Shown here one piece after another: positions 52,229 to 61,179 of a stretch of 64,000 bases of DNA. The translations under genes were made by a program, and so were the position numbers. This stretch comes from Enterococcus viikkiensis (GTDB lineage: Bacteria; Bacillota; Bacilli; Lactobacillales; Enterococcaceae): contig NZ_BJDW01000008.1 in NCBI RefSeq assembly GCF_005405345.1, forward strand, positions 18,252 to 82,251. Direction: 5' to 3'. The notes under the pieces are model-generated. The model saw nothing but the letters and a program-made list of their open reading frames with translations, did not search any database and was not told where the DNA came from. Numbering within the stretch: the first letter of the stretch is position 1; each line of letters begins with the position of its first letter.

Positions 52229-52495
52229 AGATTTGACAAACACTGATCAAAAAAAGAAATTTTAAGCCACTTAAAATTAATTACGACGTTAAAACATTCG
52301 AAAAAGCATTCGATTTACTAATTGCTCAGATCAGAGAAACTTTGAAACAAAATAGAAGGATCATGCTCTTAGAGAAAGCGTAGACGGTTTACGAGAATTA
52401 CATATTGCAAATGATTGGCTACTGATTTATCAGACTAATAATAGTTCGTTGGCATTCTGACTACTCGCGATCGATTCCCATAATCAAGAGCTTCG
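52229..52495 (+). pseudogene. YafQ-type toxin remnant (mRNA interferase)
   Basis: Fragments in more than one frame: FEKAFDLLIAQIRETLKQNRR, then ESVDGLRELHIANDWLLIYQ with TNNSSLAF after it, then a stop. LRELHI-xDWLLIY is the YafQ core. Frameshifts and stops inactivate it. It follows the antitoxin remnant directly, the normal dinJ-yafQ order. Confidence 0.65.
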
Positions 52496-52526
52496 GCCAA
52501 CAAAGAAGAAAAAATATATAATAAAT

Positions 52527-52562
52527 AGCGACCAAGATCCAATTGGATTTGGTCGCTATCTT
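52527..52562. terminator. Hairpin between TA remnant and SDR gene
   Basis: ATAGCGACCAAGATCC/GGATTTGGTCGCTAT; weak T-tract on either side. Confidence 0.6.
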
Positions 52563-52672
52563 TTGTCTTATTATTGAAAGTTCAAAGAGGTTGGTACTTT
52601 CCTAAAGATAACTTATATTCAGCTATTTATTGTTTAATTATCGAAGCTTTTTACTTCATCTTAAAAAAATCC

Positions 52673-53542
52673 CTAATCCTTCATCTCCCCATACCCTCTC
52701 TCCAAAAATTCCGCCATCGTCTCCGCCTCATGTCCTGTGATCTTTCGAAAGTCCTCCGACACACCGCTTAATAAGCCCATCGCACCGCCGCGATACATCG
52801 ATGAAAGTTCTTCGCTATCGCCATCGGATTCGTAGATTTCCGAGAATTCTTCCAAGGTGACAGGTTCGTACCCGATTTTTTTACCGGTCACATTTGTCAT
52901 GATTTCTCCTAATCGATCCATTGTATAAGGCTCTTTTTGGCTTAGAAGATAAGTTTGACCTTGGTCTCTAAGCGCTGGGGTGAGAGCAAGTTTTACGATT
53001 GCTTCAGCACTATTATCTAGTGAGATGAAGCTCATGGCTTCTTTACCAATTGGATAAATCAATTTTTCTCGTTGGATCAATTCGGGCAAATACGGGACCA
53101 GTGGATCGGCGTACAAGGCATTTTTCACGACAGCATATTCTAAGCCGGATGAAGCCAACCGGCGAGGCGCATAGCCGTAATAAGGCGACATCACGAATGG
53201 ATTGTTTTCTTGATCCGCAAAGAAACTGACGAAAATAATCTTTTTGACCTTGGCTTGTTTGACCGCCTTCAAGCTATTTTCTAACTCATGGACCCGCTGC
53301 TCTACAAGATAAGTTTTACTGGGCACGTAAATCAGCAGATCGGTCCCTTCCAAAGCGGCGGTCATGCTGTCAACGTCCAGATAATCGCCTTGACGAATCT
53401 CGATCCCTTGTTTTTCCAAAGAGGTTGCTTTGCTGAGAGTATGCACAATCGCGCGCAATTCATCTGTTGCGACTTGTTGGGACAATTGGGCGATGATCCG
53501 ACTGCCGAGATTACCGGTAGCGCCTGTCACAGTGTATTTCAT
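52673..53542 (-). CDS. NAD(P)H-binding protein, NmrA/QOR2 family
   Basis: A 289-residue atypical SDR: MKYTVTGATGNLGSRIIAQL is the glycine-rich dinucleotide motif (GxxGxxG); it resembles E. coli quinone oxidoreductase YtfG. Classical Tyr-xxx-Lys catalysis is not obvious. Start 53542 is chosen for GGAGG; the frame opens six codons earlier. Likely redox-cofactor dependent quinone or regulatory activity, not certain. Confidence 0.85.
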   Translation of the reverse strand: MKYTVTGATGNLGSRIIAQLSQQVATDELRAIVHTLSKATSLEKQGIEIRQGDYLDVDSMTAALEGTDLLIYVPSKTYLVEQRVHELENSLKAVKQAKVKKIIFVSFFADQENNPFVMSPYYGYAPRRLASSGLEYAVVKNALYADPLVPYLPELIQREKLIYPIGKEAMSFISLDNSAEAIVKLALTPALRDQGQTYLLSQKEPYTMDRLGEIMTNVTGKKIGYEPVTLEEFSEIYESDGDSEELSSMYRGGAMGLLSGVSEDFRKITGHEAETMAEFLERGYGEMKD

Positions 53543-53710
53543 AGATCTTCCTCCATTCACGTTTTACTTACAAAATCAGTCTAATGACCTTTTGCAACAA
53601 GCGCAACTATCTGGTTTGTTGAGGAACAACCGGCAGTGGTCTCATTTCAAATCAAATTATTTCCCTCACATATACACTTTTCTCCTTAACTTCAAGTAAC
53701 GAAACACGCA

Positions 53711-53757
53711 AAAAAAAGCAATGGATTCCTGTTTGGCTCATGCCAGTCCATTGCTTG
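53711..53757 (-). terminator. Terminator of the 104-residue protein gene
   Basis: AAGCAATGGA/TCCATTGCTT stem with T7 on the minus strand. Confidence 0.8.
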
Positions 53758-53768
53758 CTTTCGTCTTT

Positions 53769-54083
53769 TTAGGCTGAAAATCGAAAGGATTCACTGTAAG
53801 CTGTCTCGAACTCGAATGCGGAAGCTTCAACCAAGGATACTTCGCCTTCCGGGCTTTGATAAATTTTGTAGACCGTCAGCATCTCGTCACCCTTTGTTTC
53901 AGGAACTTCAATTCTGCAAAGAATCCAGTAATTTGTTCCGACTACTTCCTCGGTTCCTAATAAAGCAAAAGGGGTCGCCTTGCCCTTATCTAATAACGTC
54001 GCTCGTGCGGCTTCTACTAATTCTTTGTGTTCAGCAGTAATCGTAGGCACTGCTGGAATAGCGATATCTTCCATATTCATCAT
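53769..54083 (-). CDS. Small protein with cystatin-like fold features
   Basis: A 104-residue protein. The stretch FALLGTEEVVGTNYWILCRI followed by a beta strand LTVYKIYQSPEGEVSL resembles small cystatin/monellin-fold domains of unknown function in Firmicutes. No signal peptide, so it is probably cytoplasmic. AAGGAGG precedes the first ATG by 9 nt. No operon partner. Confidence 0.55.
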   Translation of the reverse strand: MMNMEDIAIPAVPTITAEHKELVEAARATLLDKGKATPFALLGTEEVVGTNYWILCRIEVPETKGDEMLTVYKIYQSPEGEVSLVEASAFEFETAYSESFRFSA

Positions 54084-54461
54084 AAATGTTTTCCTCCTTA
54101 AATTTTGATTACAAATAGATTAAAATCAATGTTGTAAGATTATAACAATTTTAAATAAATCGCAATTAAAACGATAGTTATTAAAAAATAGTTTATCTAA
54201 GAGCATACTTCATCCCATAAAATAAGTGTTTTTCAAATAGAAACCGATCATTGTTTATCGCGATCAAAAATTCTGTTGCTTTCAAATTAATCAAAAACCT
54301 CCTTTTAGATAACGTAAGCCTTTTTTTCTCATCTAACGGAATGCCGTTTGAGGAATCAGATTTTGACAAGTATTTAGAACAAATGGATTTTCCAGCACTC
54401 GTAAAAGTTCGTGTCTTCTTTCAATTAATCATTTCCATAACGCGGCAAAGTCCACAAAATA

Positions 54462-54489
54462 CCGCTCCAATTTAAATAAATTGGAGCGG
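54462..54489. terminator. Hairpin in the decayed region
   Basis: CCGCTCCAATTTA/TAAATTGGAGCGG, 12-13-bp stem. No clear T-tract. Confidence 0.5.
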
Positions 54490-54787
54490 CTAAAATATGA
54501 TTGAAGGGGGAACAATATGCCCTTATTTGCACGAAACACGTCCATTATCTGCTAGTGCGGAACCTCCTGTGACCTTTTTTCATACACGTTACTGACAGGT
54601 TAAAACTCACCCATTCTTAGTTTGATTAGGTAGCCTCTTTCAAGCCTTTTTTACTTATACTCCTCCTTTCCAAACGCCAAAACATTTTTGTAATCGTTCA
54701 CCACATGCAGCATTTCTTCTCATTTTTCGGTAGTGGTTCGGTAGCAATTTATTTCGCCGAAACCATCTAATTCCATGATCAAACTAG

Positions 54788-55082
54788 CTAGGTTACTTGA
54801 AATATTCTCTTTCGCCCGTAAATCAATGCGGTATAGGGAGTTTCTTGTTTAAATTCTGTTATAGCTTTTTTACGCTCTGAATTTAACTTAAAACTAGTAC
54901 ATTTCCCTTGTTCATCCTTGATTTTCAATGTAATCAGATCAATATCGTTTAGAACATCCCTAGGGATTTCACAAGGTTTTTCCGTTCTGACCAACACCAA
55001 ATAAGCCAGCTTTTTTACACTACCGAGACTATTTTCAATAGTGGAAATTTCTTCTGGATCATCAAAAATAATGACTTTAGAC
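54788..55082 (-). pseudogene. C-terminal coding fragment of an unknown protein
   Basis: About 97 open codons without an ATG near the beginning (VIIFDDPEEISTIENSLG ... RKKAITEFKQETPY ... IFQVT). Amino-acid use looks coding. Upstream is a stop. Unrecognised; perhaps a truncated gene. Confidence 0.4.
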
Positions 55083-55209
55083 CCTTATCTTAAAAAATAG
55101 TTTGTTATTTTAGTATCGTTTTTCTTCTCTTAACCTCATCTACTGACTAGCTTGAACTCTATTGAAATAAATCTATTTTGAAGAAAAGTCGTTTTTTTCA
55201 AAAAATAGT

Positions 55210-55238
55210 TTACAATTTCACAAGTTAAAGGTATATTG
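55210..55238 (+). promoter_or_regulatory. Promoter of the phosphoketolase gene
   Basis: TTTACA, 17-bp spacer, TATATT, about 45 bp before the start codon. Confidence 0.65.
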
Positions 55239-55282
55239 TACTAGAAGTATAAAAGTAAAATTTACTACAAAGGAGTTTGTTT

Positions 55283-57664
55283 ATGACAACCGAATTCGAT
55301 TCTAAAAATTACTTAGACAAAGTAGATGCTTGGTGGAGAGCCGCAAATTATATCTCAGTTGCTCAAATGTATTTGAAGGACAACCCTTTATTAAGACGCC
55401 CGCTTCAAAAAGAGCATCTTAAAACGCATCCGATCGGACACTGGGGCACGATTTCAGGACAGAACTTCCTATATGCTCATCTAAATCGTGCAATTAACAA
55501 ATACGATTTGAATATGTTCTATATCGAGGGCCCTGGTCATGGTGGCCAAGTGATGGTTTCTAACTCATATATCGACGGTAGTTACACTGAAATCTACCCT
55601 GAGATCGGCGAAAACGAAGCTGGTTTAAAACAGTTGTGCAAGATGTTTTCATTCCCAGGCGGAATTGCTTCTCATGCGGCTCCAGAAACGCCTGGGTCAA
55701 TTCATGAAGGCGGCGAGCTTGGCTATGCCCTTTCCCATGCTACAGGTGCGATTCTTGATAATCCAGAAGTGATCGCTGCCACCGTGGTTGGTGACGGTGA
55801 AGCAGAGACGGGGCCACTAGCAGCTGGCTGGTTTTCGAATGTTTTCATCAATCCTGTTAACGACGGTGCAGTGCTCCCTATTCTATATCTGAACGGCGGT
55901 AAAATTTCTAATCCAACGATCTTAGCTCGCAAAAGTAACGAAGAATTGACTAGTTACTTTGAAGGATTAGGTTGGAATCCTTATTTTGTTGAAGGAACGG
56001 ATCCACAAGAAGTCCATGAAATGATGGCAAAAACCTTGGATGCGGTGATCGAAGAAATTAAAGCGATTCAAGCAGAAGCTCGAAAAGGCCATGCTGCGGA
56101 CGCAACGATGCCAAATTGGCCAGTCATTTTATTCCGTACACCAAAAGGTTGGACTGGACCGGAAACGTGGGCTGGAGAGCAAATCTCTGGAACGTTCCGG
56201 GCACACCAAGTTCCAATCCCAGTGGATTCAGAGCATATGGAACACGTTGACAAGCTAACAAACTGGTTAAACTCTTATCGTCCAGAAGAATTATTTGATG
56301 AAAACGGAAAAATCGTTGCCGAACTAAAAGCAATCTCACCAAAAGGCGACCAGCGAATGGCCAAAAATCCTATCACAAATGGTGGAATTGATCCAAAACC
56401 AATTAAGATGCCTGACTGGAAACAGCATGCAATCGATACGACTACTCCAGGAGCTGTCACTGCACAAGATATGATTATTTTTGGTCAGCAAGCTCGTGAT
56501 CTGATTTCTGAAAATCCAACAAATTTCCGTATTTTTGGACCAGATGAAACAAAATCGAATCGCTTGAACAAGGTCTTTGAAGTGACGGATCGTCAGTGGC
56601 TGGAAGCGAAAGACAGTACCGACGAGTGGCAATCTTCTGTTGGTCGTGTCATTGATGGGCAACTATCTGAACACCAAGCAGAAGGCTTTTTAGAAGGCTA
56701 CGTGCTGACGGGGCGTCATGGCTTCTTCGCTAGCTACGAATCCTTTTTACGGGTTGTTGACTCCATGTTGACCCAACATTTCAAATGGATGCGCAAGGCC
56801 AGTGCTCACGCATGGCGTAAAAAATATCCCGCTTTGAATGTCATTGCGACCTCTACTGTTTTCCAACAGGATCATAACGGCTATACTCACCAAGATCCTG
56901 GTATCTTAACCCATTTGGCTGAGAAAAAACCTGAATTCATTCGAGAATATTTACCAGCTGATGCTAATAGTTTGATGGCTGTTATGGATAAGGCGATGCA
57001 AGACGAACAAGTGATTAACTTGATTGTTTCCAGCAAGCACCCACGGCCACAGTTCTATTCAGCAGCCGAAGCAGAAGAATTAGTCGAAAATGGCTTAAAA
57101 GTCATTGATTGGGCAAGTACAGACAATGGTGAAGAACCAGATGTCGTGATTGCTGCGGCAGGAACTGAGCCTAACTTAGAAGCCTTAGCGGCGGTCTCCA
57201 TTTTAAATAGAGATTTCCCAGAATTAAAAATCCGCTTCGTCAACGTGGTTGATATTTTGAAATTACGCCACCCAGAGATTGATCAAAGAGGCTTATCGGA
57301 TGAAGCATTCGATGCAATCTTCACGGCGGATAAACCAATCGTCTTTGCTTTCCATGGGTATGAAGGCATGGTTCGCGATATCTTCTTTGAACGTCATAAC
57401 CATAATATCCATATCCACGGCTACCGTGAAAACGGCGATATTACTACCCCATTTGATATGCGTGTCTTTAGCGAAATGGATCGTTTCCACTTAGCTCAAG
57501 ACGCAGCAAATGCTGTCTATGATTTGAAAGCAACAGATTTTTCAGCTAAAATGGATGAAACCCTTCAGTTCCACCACGACTTTATTCGTTCTGAAGGAAC
57601 AGACATTCCAGAAGTTGAAAACTGGAAATGGGAAACCCTTAAAAAGCCACAACACCAACGTTAG
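55283..57664 (+). CDS. xpkA: Phosphoketolase (xylulose-5-P/fructose-6-P)
   Basis: A 793-residue thiamine-diphosphate enzyme that cleaves xylulose 5-phosphate (and possibly fructose 6-phosphate) with phosphate to acetyl phosphate and glyceraldehyde 3-phosphate or erythrose 4-phosphate. [46 protein letters not shown] and [14 protein letters not shown] (TPP/Mg site) are complete; C-terminal domain intact. Start 55283 is chosen for AAAGGAG. It implies heterolactic-type pentose use in addition to glycolysis. Monocistronic. Confidence 0.95.
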   Translation: MTTEFDSKNYLDKVDAWWRAANYISVAQMYLKDNPLLRRPLQKEHLKTHPIGHWGTISGQNFLYAHLNRAINKYDLNMFYIEGPGHGGQVMVSNSYIDGSYTEIYPEIGENEAGLKQLCKMFSFPGGIASHAAPETPGSIHEGGELGYALSHATGAILDNPEVIAATVVGDGEAETGPLAAGWFSNVFINPVNDGAVLPILYLNGGKISNPTILARKSNEELTSYFEGLGWNPYFVEGTDPQEVHEMMAKTLDAVIEEIKAIQAEARKGHAADATMPNWPVILFRTPKGWTGPETWAGEQISGTFRAHQVPIPVDSEHMEHVDKLTNWLNSYRPEELFDENGKIVAELKAISPKGDQRMAKNPITNGGIDPKPIKMPDWKQHAIDTTTPGAVTAQDMIIFGQQARDLISENPTNFRIFGPDETKSNRLNKVFEVTDRQWLEAKDSTDEWQSSVGRVIDGQLSEHQAEGFLEGYVLTGRHGFFASYESFLRVVDSMLTQHFKWMRKASAHAWRKKYPALNVIATSTVFQQDHNGYTHQDPGILTHLAEKKPEFIREYLPADANSLMAVMDKAMQDEQVINLIVSSKHPRPQFYSAAEAEELVENGLKVIDWASTDNGEEPDVVIAAAGTEPNLEALAAVSILNRDFPELKIRFVNVVDILKLRHPEIDQRGLSDEAFDAIFTADKPIVFAFHGYEGMVRDIFFERHNHNIHIHGYRENGDITTPFDMRVFSEMDRFHLAQDAANAVYDLKATDFSAKMDETLQFHHDFIRSEGTDIPEVENWKWETLKKPQHQR

Positions 57665-57673
57665 TCAACATAC

Positions 57674-57712
57674 CAAAGAGCCTTGATTTTGAGATCGAGG
57701 CTCTTTGTTTAA
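57674..57712 (+). terminator. Terminator of xpkA
   Basis: AAAGAGCCTTGAT/ATCGAGGCTCTTT with T-rich tail. Confidence 0.82.
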
Positions 57713-57735
57713 AATTTTATGAAGGGGTGAGCAAC

Positions 57736-58137
57736 TTGGAACAAACGTTAGTCATTATCAAACCAGACGGTGTTCGGCGGAAACTAATAGGAAAAATTAT
57801 TCAACGCTTTGAAGACCGCGGATTAATCCTTAAAAAAATGCAGCAACAGACATTCGATCAGTCACTTATTAGAGAACATTATGCCCACTTAAAGGACAAA
57901 CCATTCTTTGACGAACTTCTGATTTACATGACTTCAGGGCCAGCGATTGTAATGATTTTAGAGGAAAAAAATGTCATCCAAATCGTCCGAAAAATGATTG
58001 GTGCAACGAATGCCCTAGAGGCTTCCCCCGGCACGATCCGCGGAGATTTTGCGATAGGTACCACTGAGAACATTGTCCATGCTTCTGATTCTCCTGAATC
58101 GGCAGAGATTGAAATTAGACGATTTTTCCCAAGTTGA
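57736..58137 (+). CDS. ndk: Nucleoside diphosphate kinase
   Basis: A 133-residue enzyme that transfers the gamma-phosphate between nucleoside triphosphates and diphosphates. Active His115 (NIVHASDS), KPDGVRR at 9-15 and the RGDFAIGT loop are present. Start is a TTG at 57736: AAGGGG lies 8 nt upstream and the protein then begins like other Ndk (MEQTLVIIKPDG); the upstream GTG is less likely. Many Lactobacillales lack ndk, so its presence is of some note. Confidence 0.92.
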   Translation: MEQTLVIIKPDGVRRKLIGKIIQRFEDRGLILKKMQQQTFDQSLIREHYAHLKDKPFFDELLIYMTSGPAIVMILEEKNVIQIVRKMIGATNALEASPGTIRGDFAIGTTENIVHASDSPESAEIEIRRFFPS

Positions 58138-58142
58138 CGAAT

Positions 58143-58189
58143 AAAAAGAAGTACACGCCACGCTTAACATCTGGCATGTACTTCTTTTT
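58143..58189. terminator. Terminator of ndk
   Basis: AAAAGAAGTACA-GCCA ... TGGC-TGTACTTCTTTT, bidirectional. Confidence 0.9.
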
Positions 58190-58215
58190 ATCCTACATTT
58201 GTTTGCGATTTCGAT

Positions 58216-58490
58216 TTATCTGTTTATTTTTCCACTATCATTTTCCAAAAACGCTCGTACCTCTACCTGACTAAATTGGTTGCAGTCCCCTTTTACAAAA
58301 TGCTTCAAGACAGCCGCAGCCGTGGCAAAATCAATGATTTCTTGCGGAGGTTCATTGGTTAACAATCCTTGCAATATGCCCCCAGTAAACGCATCTCCAC
58401 CACCAATACGATCCACAATTGAGTCGATCACATAATTTTTTGATTGGTAACACTCACCGCTGATCCAAAGATTCTACGTTGGAGGCATAC
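58216..58490 (-). pseudogene. Second KdgK/PfkB C-terminal remnant
   Basis: From about 58490 the minus strand reads LWISGECYQS, then VIDSIVDRIGGGDAFTGGIL and a normal KdgK C-terminus. An in-frame TAG at the left end and lack of the N-terminal part mark it as a remnant. It is not a copy of the 28707 fragment at the DNA level. Confidence 0.75.
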
Positions 58491-58552
58491 GTTTCCAATT
58501 AATCCTCTTTTTATTCATTCAGCTACTCTCTTTCTGCTCCTTTAACCTGCAA

Positions 58553-58936
58553 CTAGGGAACGGTGAAGGCATATGGCATTAATTGACAGACTGCCTTCAC
58601 GGTCTGGATTTTTTTCCATAACAAAAAATAAGGCAGTTCCGCAAAAAATGACTGCACTAAATAGGCCCATTCCTCAGCCGAAAAATAAGCTTGAAAATAA
58701 TAGACATAACGCTTCATAGTGCGCGTCGGATGAGCTATATAAAGTGTTCGAACCAATGTCAAGCACGGCATTCCCAAATCTTCTGTTCCTATTCTATCAC
58801 GAATTTGCAGCAAGCGGACCAGCTTGATCACCGTTGTCCCATCACCGCTTTCGTCATAAAATGCTTGGATTCGTCTTTCCAATGTGATCGGTTTTAGCCG
58901 AAACAGTTGCTGTGCAGTAAAAGGATGTGTTTTCAT
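58553..58936 (-). CDS. Hypothetical protein, 127 residues
   Basis: A Leu/Tyr-rich, mainly helical protein with two Cys (PCLTLV, AVCQLM). AAGGAGGCGAG precedes ATG 58936 at good spacing, which supports translation. No family recognised, no signal peptide or TM. Possibly related to the divergent unknown gene at 59364. Confidence 0.6.
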   Translation of the reverse strand: MKTHPFTAQQLFRLKPITLERRIQAFYDESGDGTTVIKLVRLLQIRDRIGTEDLGMPCLTLVRTLYIAHPTRTMKRYVYYFQAYFSAEEWAYLVQSFFAELPYFLLWKKIQTVKAVCQLMPYAFTVP

Positions 58937-59363
58937 GATCTCGCCTCCTTCTTTCGTAAAAAAATATCCCTTTCATAGTTACTAACGAATGTTTTTGCCT
59001 CCATGCGTATCCAAAAAATAAATTTTTTATGAGTTTTTTTATTTCGCCAATTTATTCTCATAAATTAGCATTCATAAAAAAAACTCCCGGTCTTTTCCCC
59101 GTCGTTTGAATTTATACCCTTCAGCGTGAACTATTATTTTTTTATCCTATTTACGAGGTAAAAAAAGCGTTCTTTTTTCGATGTAATAAATTCTTTTTTT
59201 TTCGAAAAACAAAAAGAATGGATAAATTACTCCCAGATAGATGATTCAACTTTGAATGATTTTTATTTTTTTCTTTCAGTAAAAAAAAAGAACCCATTTT
59301 TCATTACTTATTAGCTTATAGTAAATCTATAAATATAAATAAATTTTGAAGGAGGATTATTTT
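58937..59363. other. AT-rich divergent region
   Basis: About 430 bp with many T- and A-tracts and a spaced inverted repeat (TTTATGAG ... CTCATAAA, 59028-59067). It must contain promoters of both flanking genes. No coding potential. Confidence 0.4.
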
Positions 59364-60086
59364 ATGAACAAATTTATTCTGTCAACCTGTCTGGATGACC
59401 AGCAGTGGTCGCAACAATGGGACGATTATTTAAAACAAGCGATTCCTTTTAACCCAACCAGTCTACTTGAAATCCATTGTATTGTGTCAATTCCAGATCA
59501 ACGGGGCGTCTTAATTTTTACTGCAGAAAAAATTTATCATAGCGAAAGCAATGGGCTAACCGTCTTGCGGCAATTTTCTGAAGCCCACTGTTTTTCAGAT
59601 TATAAGCTAATCCGTACGTGCTTGAAGACACTGAACTGCACCAATTTTTATAAAGCTGCTTGGTTCTGTCCTTACTTCACCCTCCTTCCTCTAGAAGACA
59701 TTCGCTACACTAGTTGGATCAACCCTTTGACCATAAAAAAGCTACACAAACACAACAACCGCTATTACGCAGAACTGCTATCTGGTCCGCTGTTGGCTCT
59801 GCCAATCTTACGTCGAAGTGTTTTACTTCAGGCTGAATTTGCTTGCTACGGTTTGGCTTTAATACGTCGTGACCTCTTTCATTTTACGATTCAAGGAACA
59901 TCTCCTCTTGACTATTTATCGATGCCGGATACTCCTTTCACCCGCCTGTTAAGTAAACGACCACTACTATTGTATTTTTCTCAACCTTTGGGCGAATTTT
60001 CCCGCCAGTATAACAAAGCTTACTTTCTACATCACTATCAGCAGTTAGAAAAAGAACCCCACAGAATCGATTGGCGTCTATGGTAA
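59364..60086 (+). CDS. Hypothetical protein, possibly ComK-like
   Basis: A 240-residue protein with no signal peptide. The central part (AWFCPYFTLLPLEDIRYTSW, then I-N-P) shows some likeness to the ComK fold (F-F-P-T-S-P, W-I-xx-H-I), but the match is weak and the length is larger than ComK (about 190). Start 59364 follows GAAGGAGG. Upstream DNA is rich in AAAA/TTTT runs, compatible with but not proof of K-boxes. Treat as unknown. Confidence 0.5.
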   Translation: MNKFILSTCLDDQQWSQQWDDYLKQAIPFNPTSLLEIHCIVSIPDQRGVLIFTAEKIYHSESNGLTVLRQFSEAHCFSDYKLIRTCLKTLNCTNFYKAAWFCPYFTLLPLEDIRYTSWINPLTIKKLHKHNNRYYAELLSGPLLALPILRRSVLLQAEFACYGLALIRRDLFHFTIQGTSPLDYLSMPDTPFTRLLSKRPLLLYFSQPLGEFSRQYNKAYFLHHYQQLEKEPHRIDWRLW

Positions 60087-60103
60087 TAACTATTTAAACA
60101 AAA

Positions 60104-60148
60104 AGACTAGCCTCAATGAGCGAGAAAGCTACTCACTGAGGCTAGTCA
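60104..60148 (-). terminator. Terminator of the thioesterase gene
   Basis: GACTAGCCTCAGTGAG/CTCATTGAGGCTAGTC then T5 on the minus strand. Confidence 0.88.
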
Positions 60149-60183
60149 AAAATAGTTGTTCTTTCATTGAGGCGATGATCCCC

Positions 60184-60726
60184 TTAATCCCCGCTGCCTT
60201 CATCTGACCAAGGTAGCTCGGTCGATAACAAAGAGGCGAAATGCTTGTATTCATCCCGCTCTTGCAGTCGCGCCGTCCGACGCTTTTCATAGCCATCGCA
60301 AACCAGCTTCTCTTCATCCGTTTCAGGTATTACTTGTGGCACGGTGAATTCCGTTTCTTGATTCATATGAGAAGGTACCGCAACAAAGGTCGTAAAGCAA
60401 GTCGCAGCCAAATACCGTTCTCCAGTGGAAAGGTTCTCACCAATCACTTTGACGAAGACTTCCATCGATTTATTATGGCTGCCCGAAACATAGGACTTCA
60501 CACAAACAGAATCATTGGCGTGCAAAGGTTTCAAAAAATTTAGATTGTCTAACGAAGCAGTTACCGCTCCTCTGCGGCAATGACGGGAAATCGAGATGGA
60601 TGCCGCATCGTCAATCAAAGTCATCAGCTTTCCTCCAAATAAATAACCAAACGGGTTCAAATCAAAAGGGAAAATCCGATGTGTTTGGATTACGCGCGAA
60701 TCGCGACAAGTTTTAAAATCAGTCAT
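60184..60726 (-). CDS. Acyl-CoA thioesterase, hotdog fold (YkhA/YciA-like)
   Basis: A 180-residue hotdog-fold thioesterase: TCRDSRVIQTHRIFPFDLNP begins it, GGKLMTLIDDAASI holds the catalytic Asp motif, and SLDNLNFLKPLHANDSV follows. It hydrolyses acyl-CoA in the cytoplasm. AATAAGGAGTATACCC precedes the start; that site lies in the first unit of the 106-bp tandem repeat. Confidence 0.87.
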   Translation of the reverse strand: MTDFKTCRDSRVIQTHRIFPFDLNPFGYLFGGKLMTLIDDAASISISRHCRRGAVTASLDNLNFLKPLHANDSVCVKSYVSGSHNKSMEVFVKVIGENLSTGERYLAATCFTTFVAVPSHMNQETEFTVPQVIPETDEEKLVCDGYEKRRTARLQERDEYKHFASLLSTELPWSDEGSGD

Positions 60727-61179
60727 GGGTATACTCCTTATTCCTATTAATGTATTTATTTTTCTTACAGAAAAATAAGTTTGATCTTCATGCCGTATAC
60801 CATTCTACTACTCTTGCTTACGCAAGAAGGAGAACTGGCATCCTTATTCCTATTAATGTATTTATTTTTCTTACAGAAAAATAAGTTTGATCTTCATGCC
60901 GTATATCATCCTACTACTCTTGCTTACGCAAGAAGAAGAACTGGCATCCTTATTCCTATTCATGTATTTATTTTTTCCAAGCGAAAAAATTAAGTTGATT
61001 TCAAGGGCATAGATTTCTCTCTTACTATCCGTCCATTTATCTTATCATTTTTTTGCAAAAATTCGCAAAAGTATACAGTCTTACGGACATTCGGTATACT
61101 AAAAATATAGCGGGCTCTCTCATAGATCAGCTATCAACACATCTTTTTCAAAATGAACGGAAGAAAGAAGGTCCACCCT
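60727..61179. other. Intergenic region carrying a 106-bp tandem repeat
   Basis: No gene is supported; the plus-strand ORF here is an artefact of the repeats. The right part holds the promoter of the AI-2E-family gene. Confidence 0.5.
60736..60980. repeat. 106-bp tandem repeat, about 2.3 copies
   Basis: The unit begins CCTTATTCCTATTAATG; unit 1 is 60736-60841, unit 2 60842-60947, and a partial third starts at 60948. Units 1 and 2 differ at only a few positions. Each has a TTTTTCTTACAGAAAAA hairpin and a CTTGCTTACGCAAG hairpin. It sits in the upstream region of the thioesterase gene. Confidence 0.9.

Larger units (their letters stand above)
54084..55282. other. Long region without an intact gene
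   Basis: About 1.2 kb. It contains a plus-strand open stretch (54251-54475, with MPFEESDFDKYLEQMDFPAL), a hairpin at 54462-54489, a minus-strand fragment at 54788-55082 and, at the right end, the xpk promoter. The rest is AT-rich with stops. Confidence 0.4.

Noticed and set aside
60736..60980. CRISPR array
   Set aside because: The repeats are directly adjacent with no unique spacers, and no cas genes are present.
60781..60993. 70-codon plus-strand ORF across the tandem repeat
   Set aside because: It exists only because the 106-bp unit lacks stops in that frame; no ribosome site, and the peptide merely repeats.
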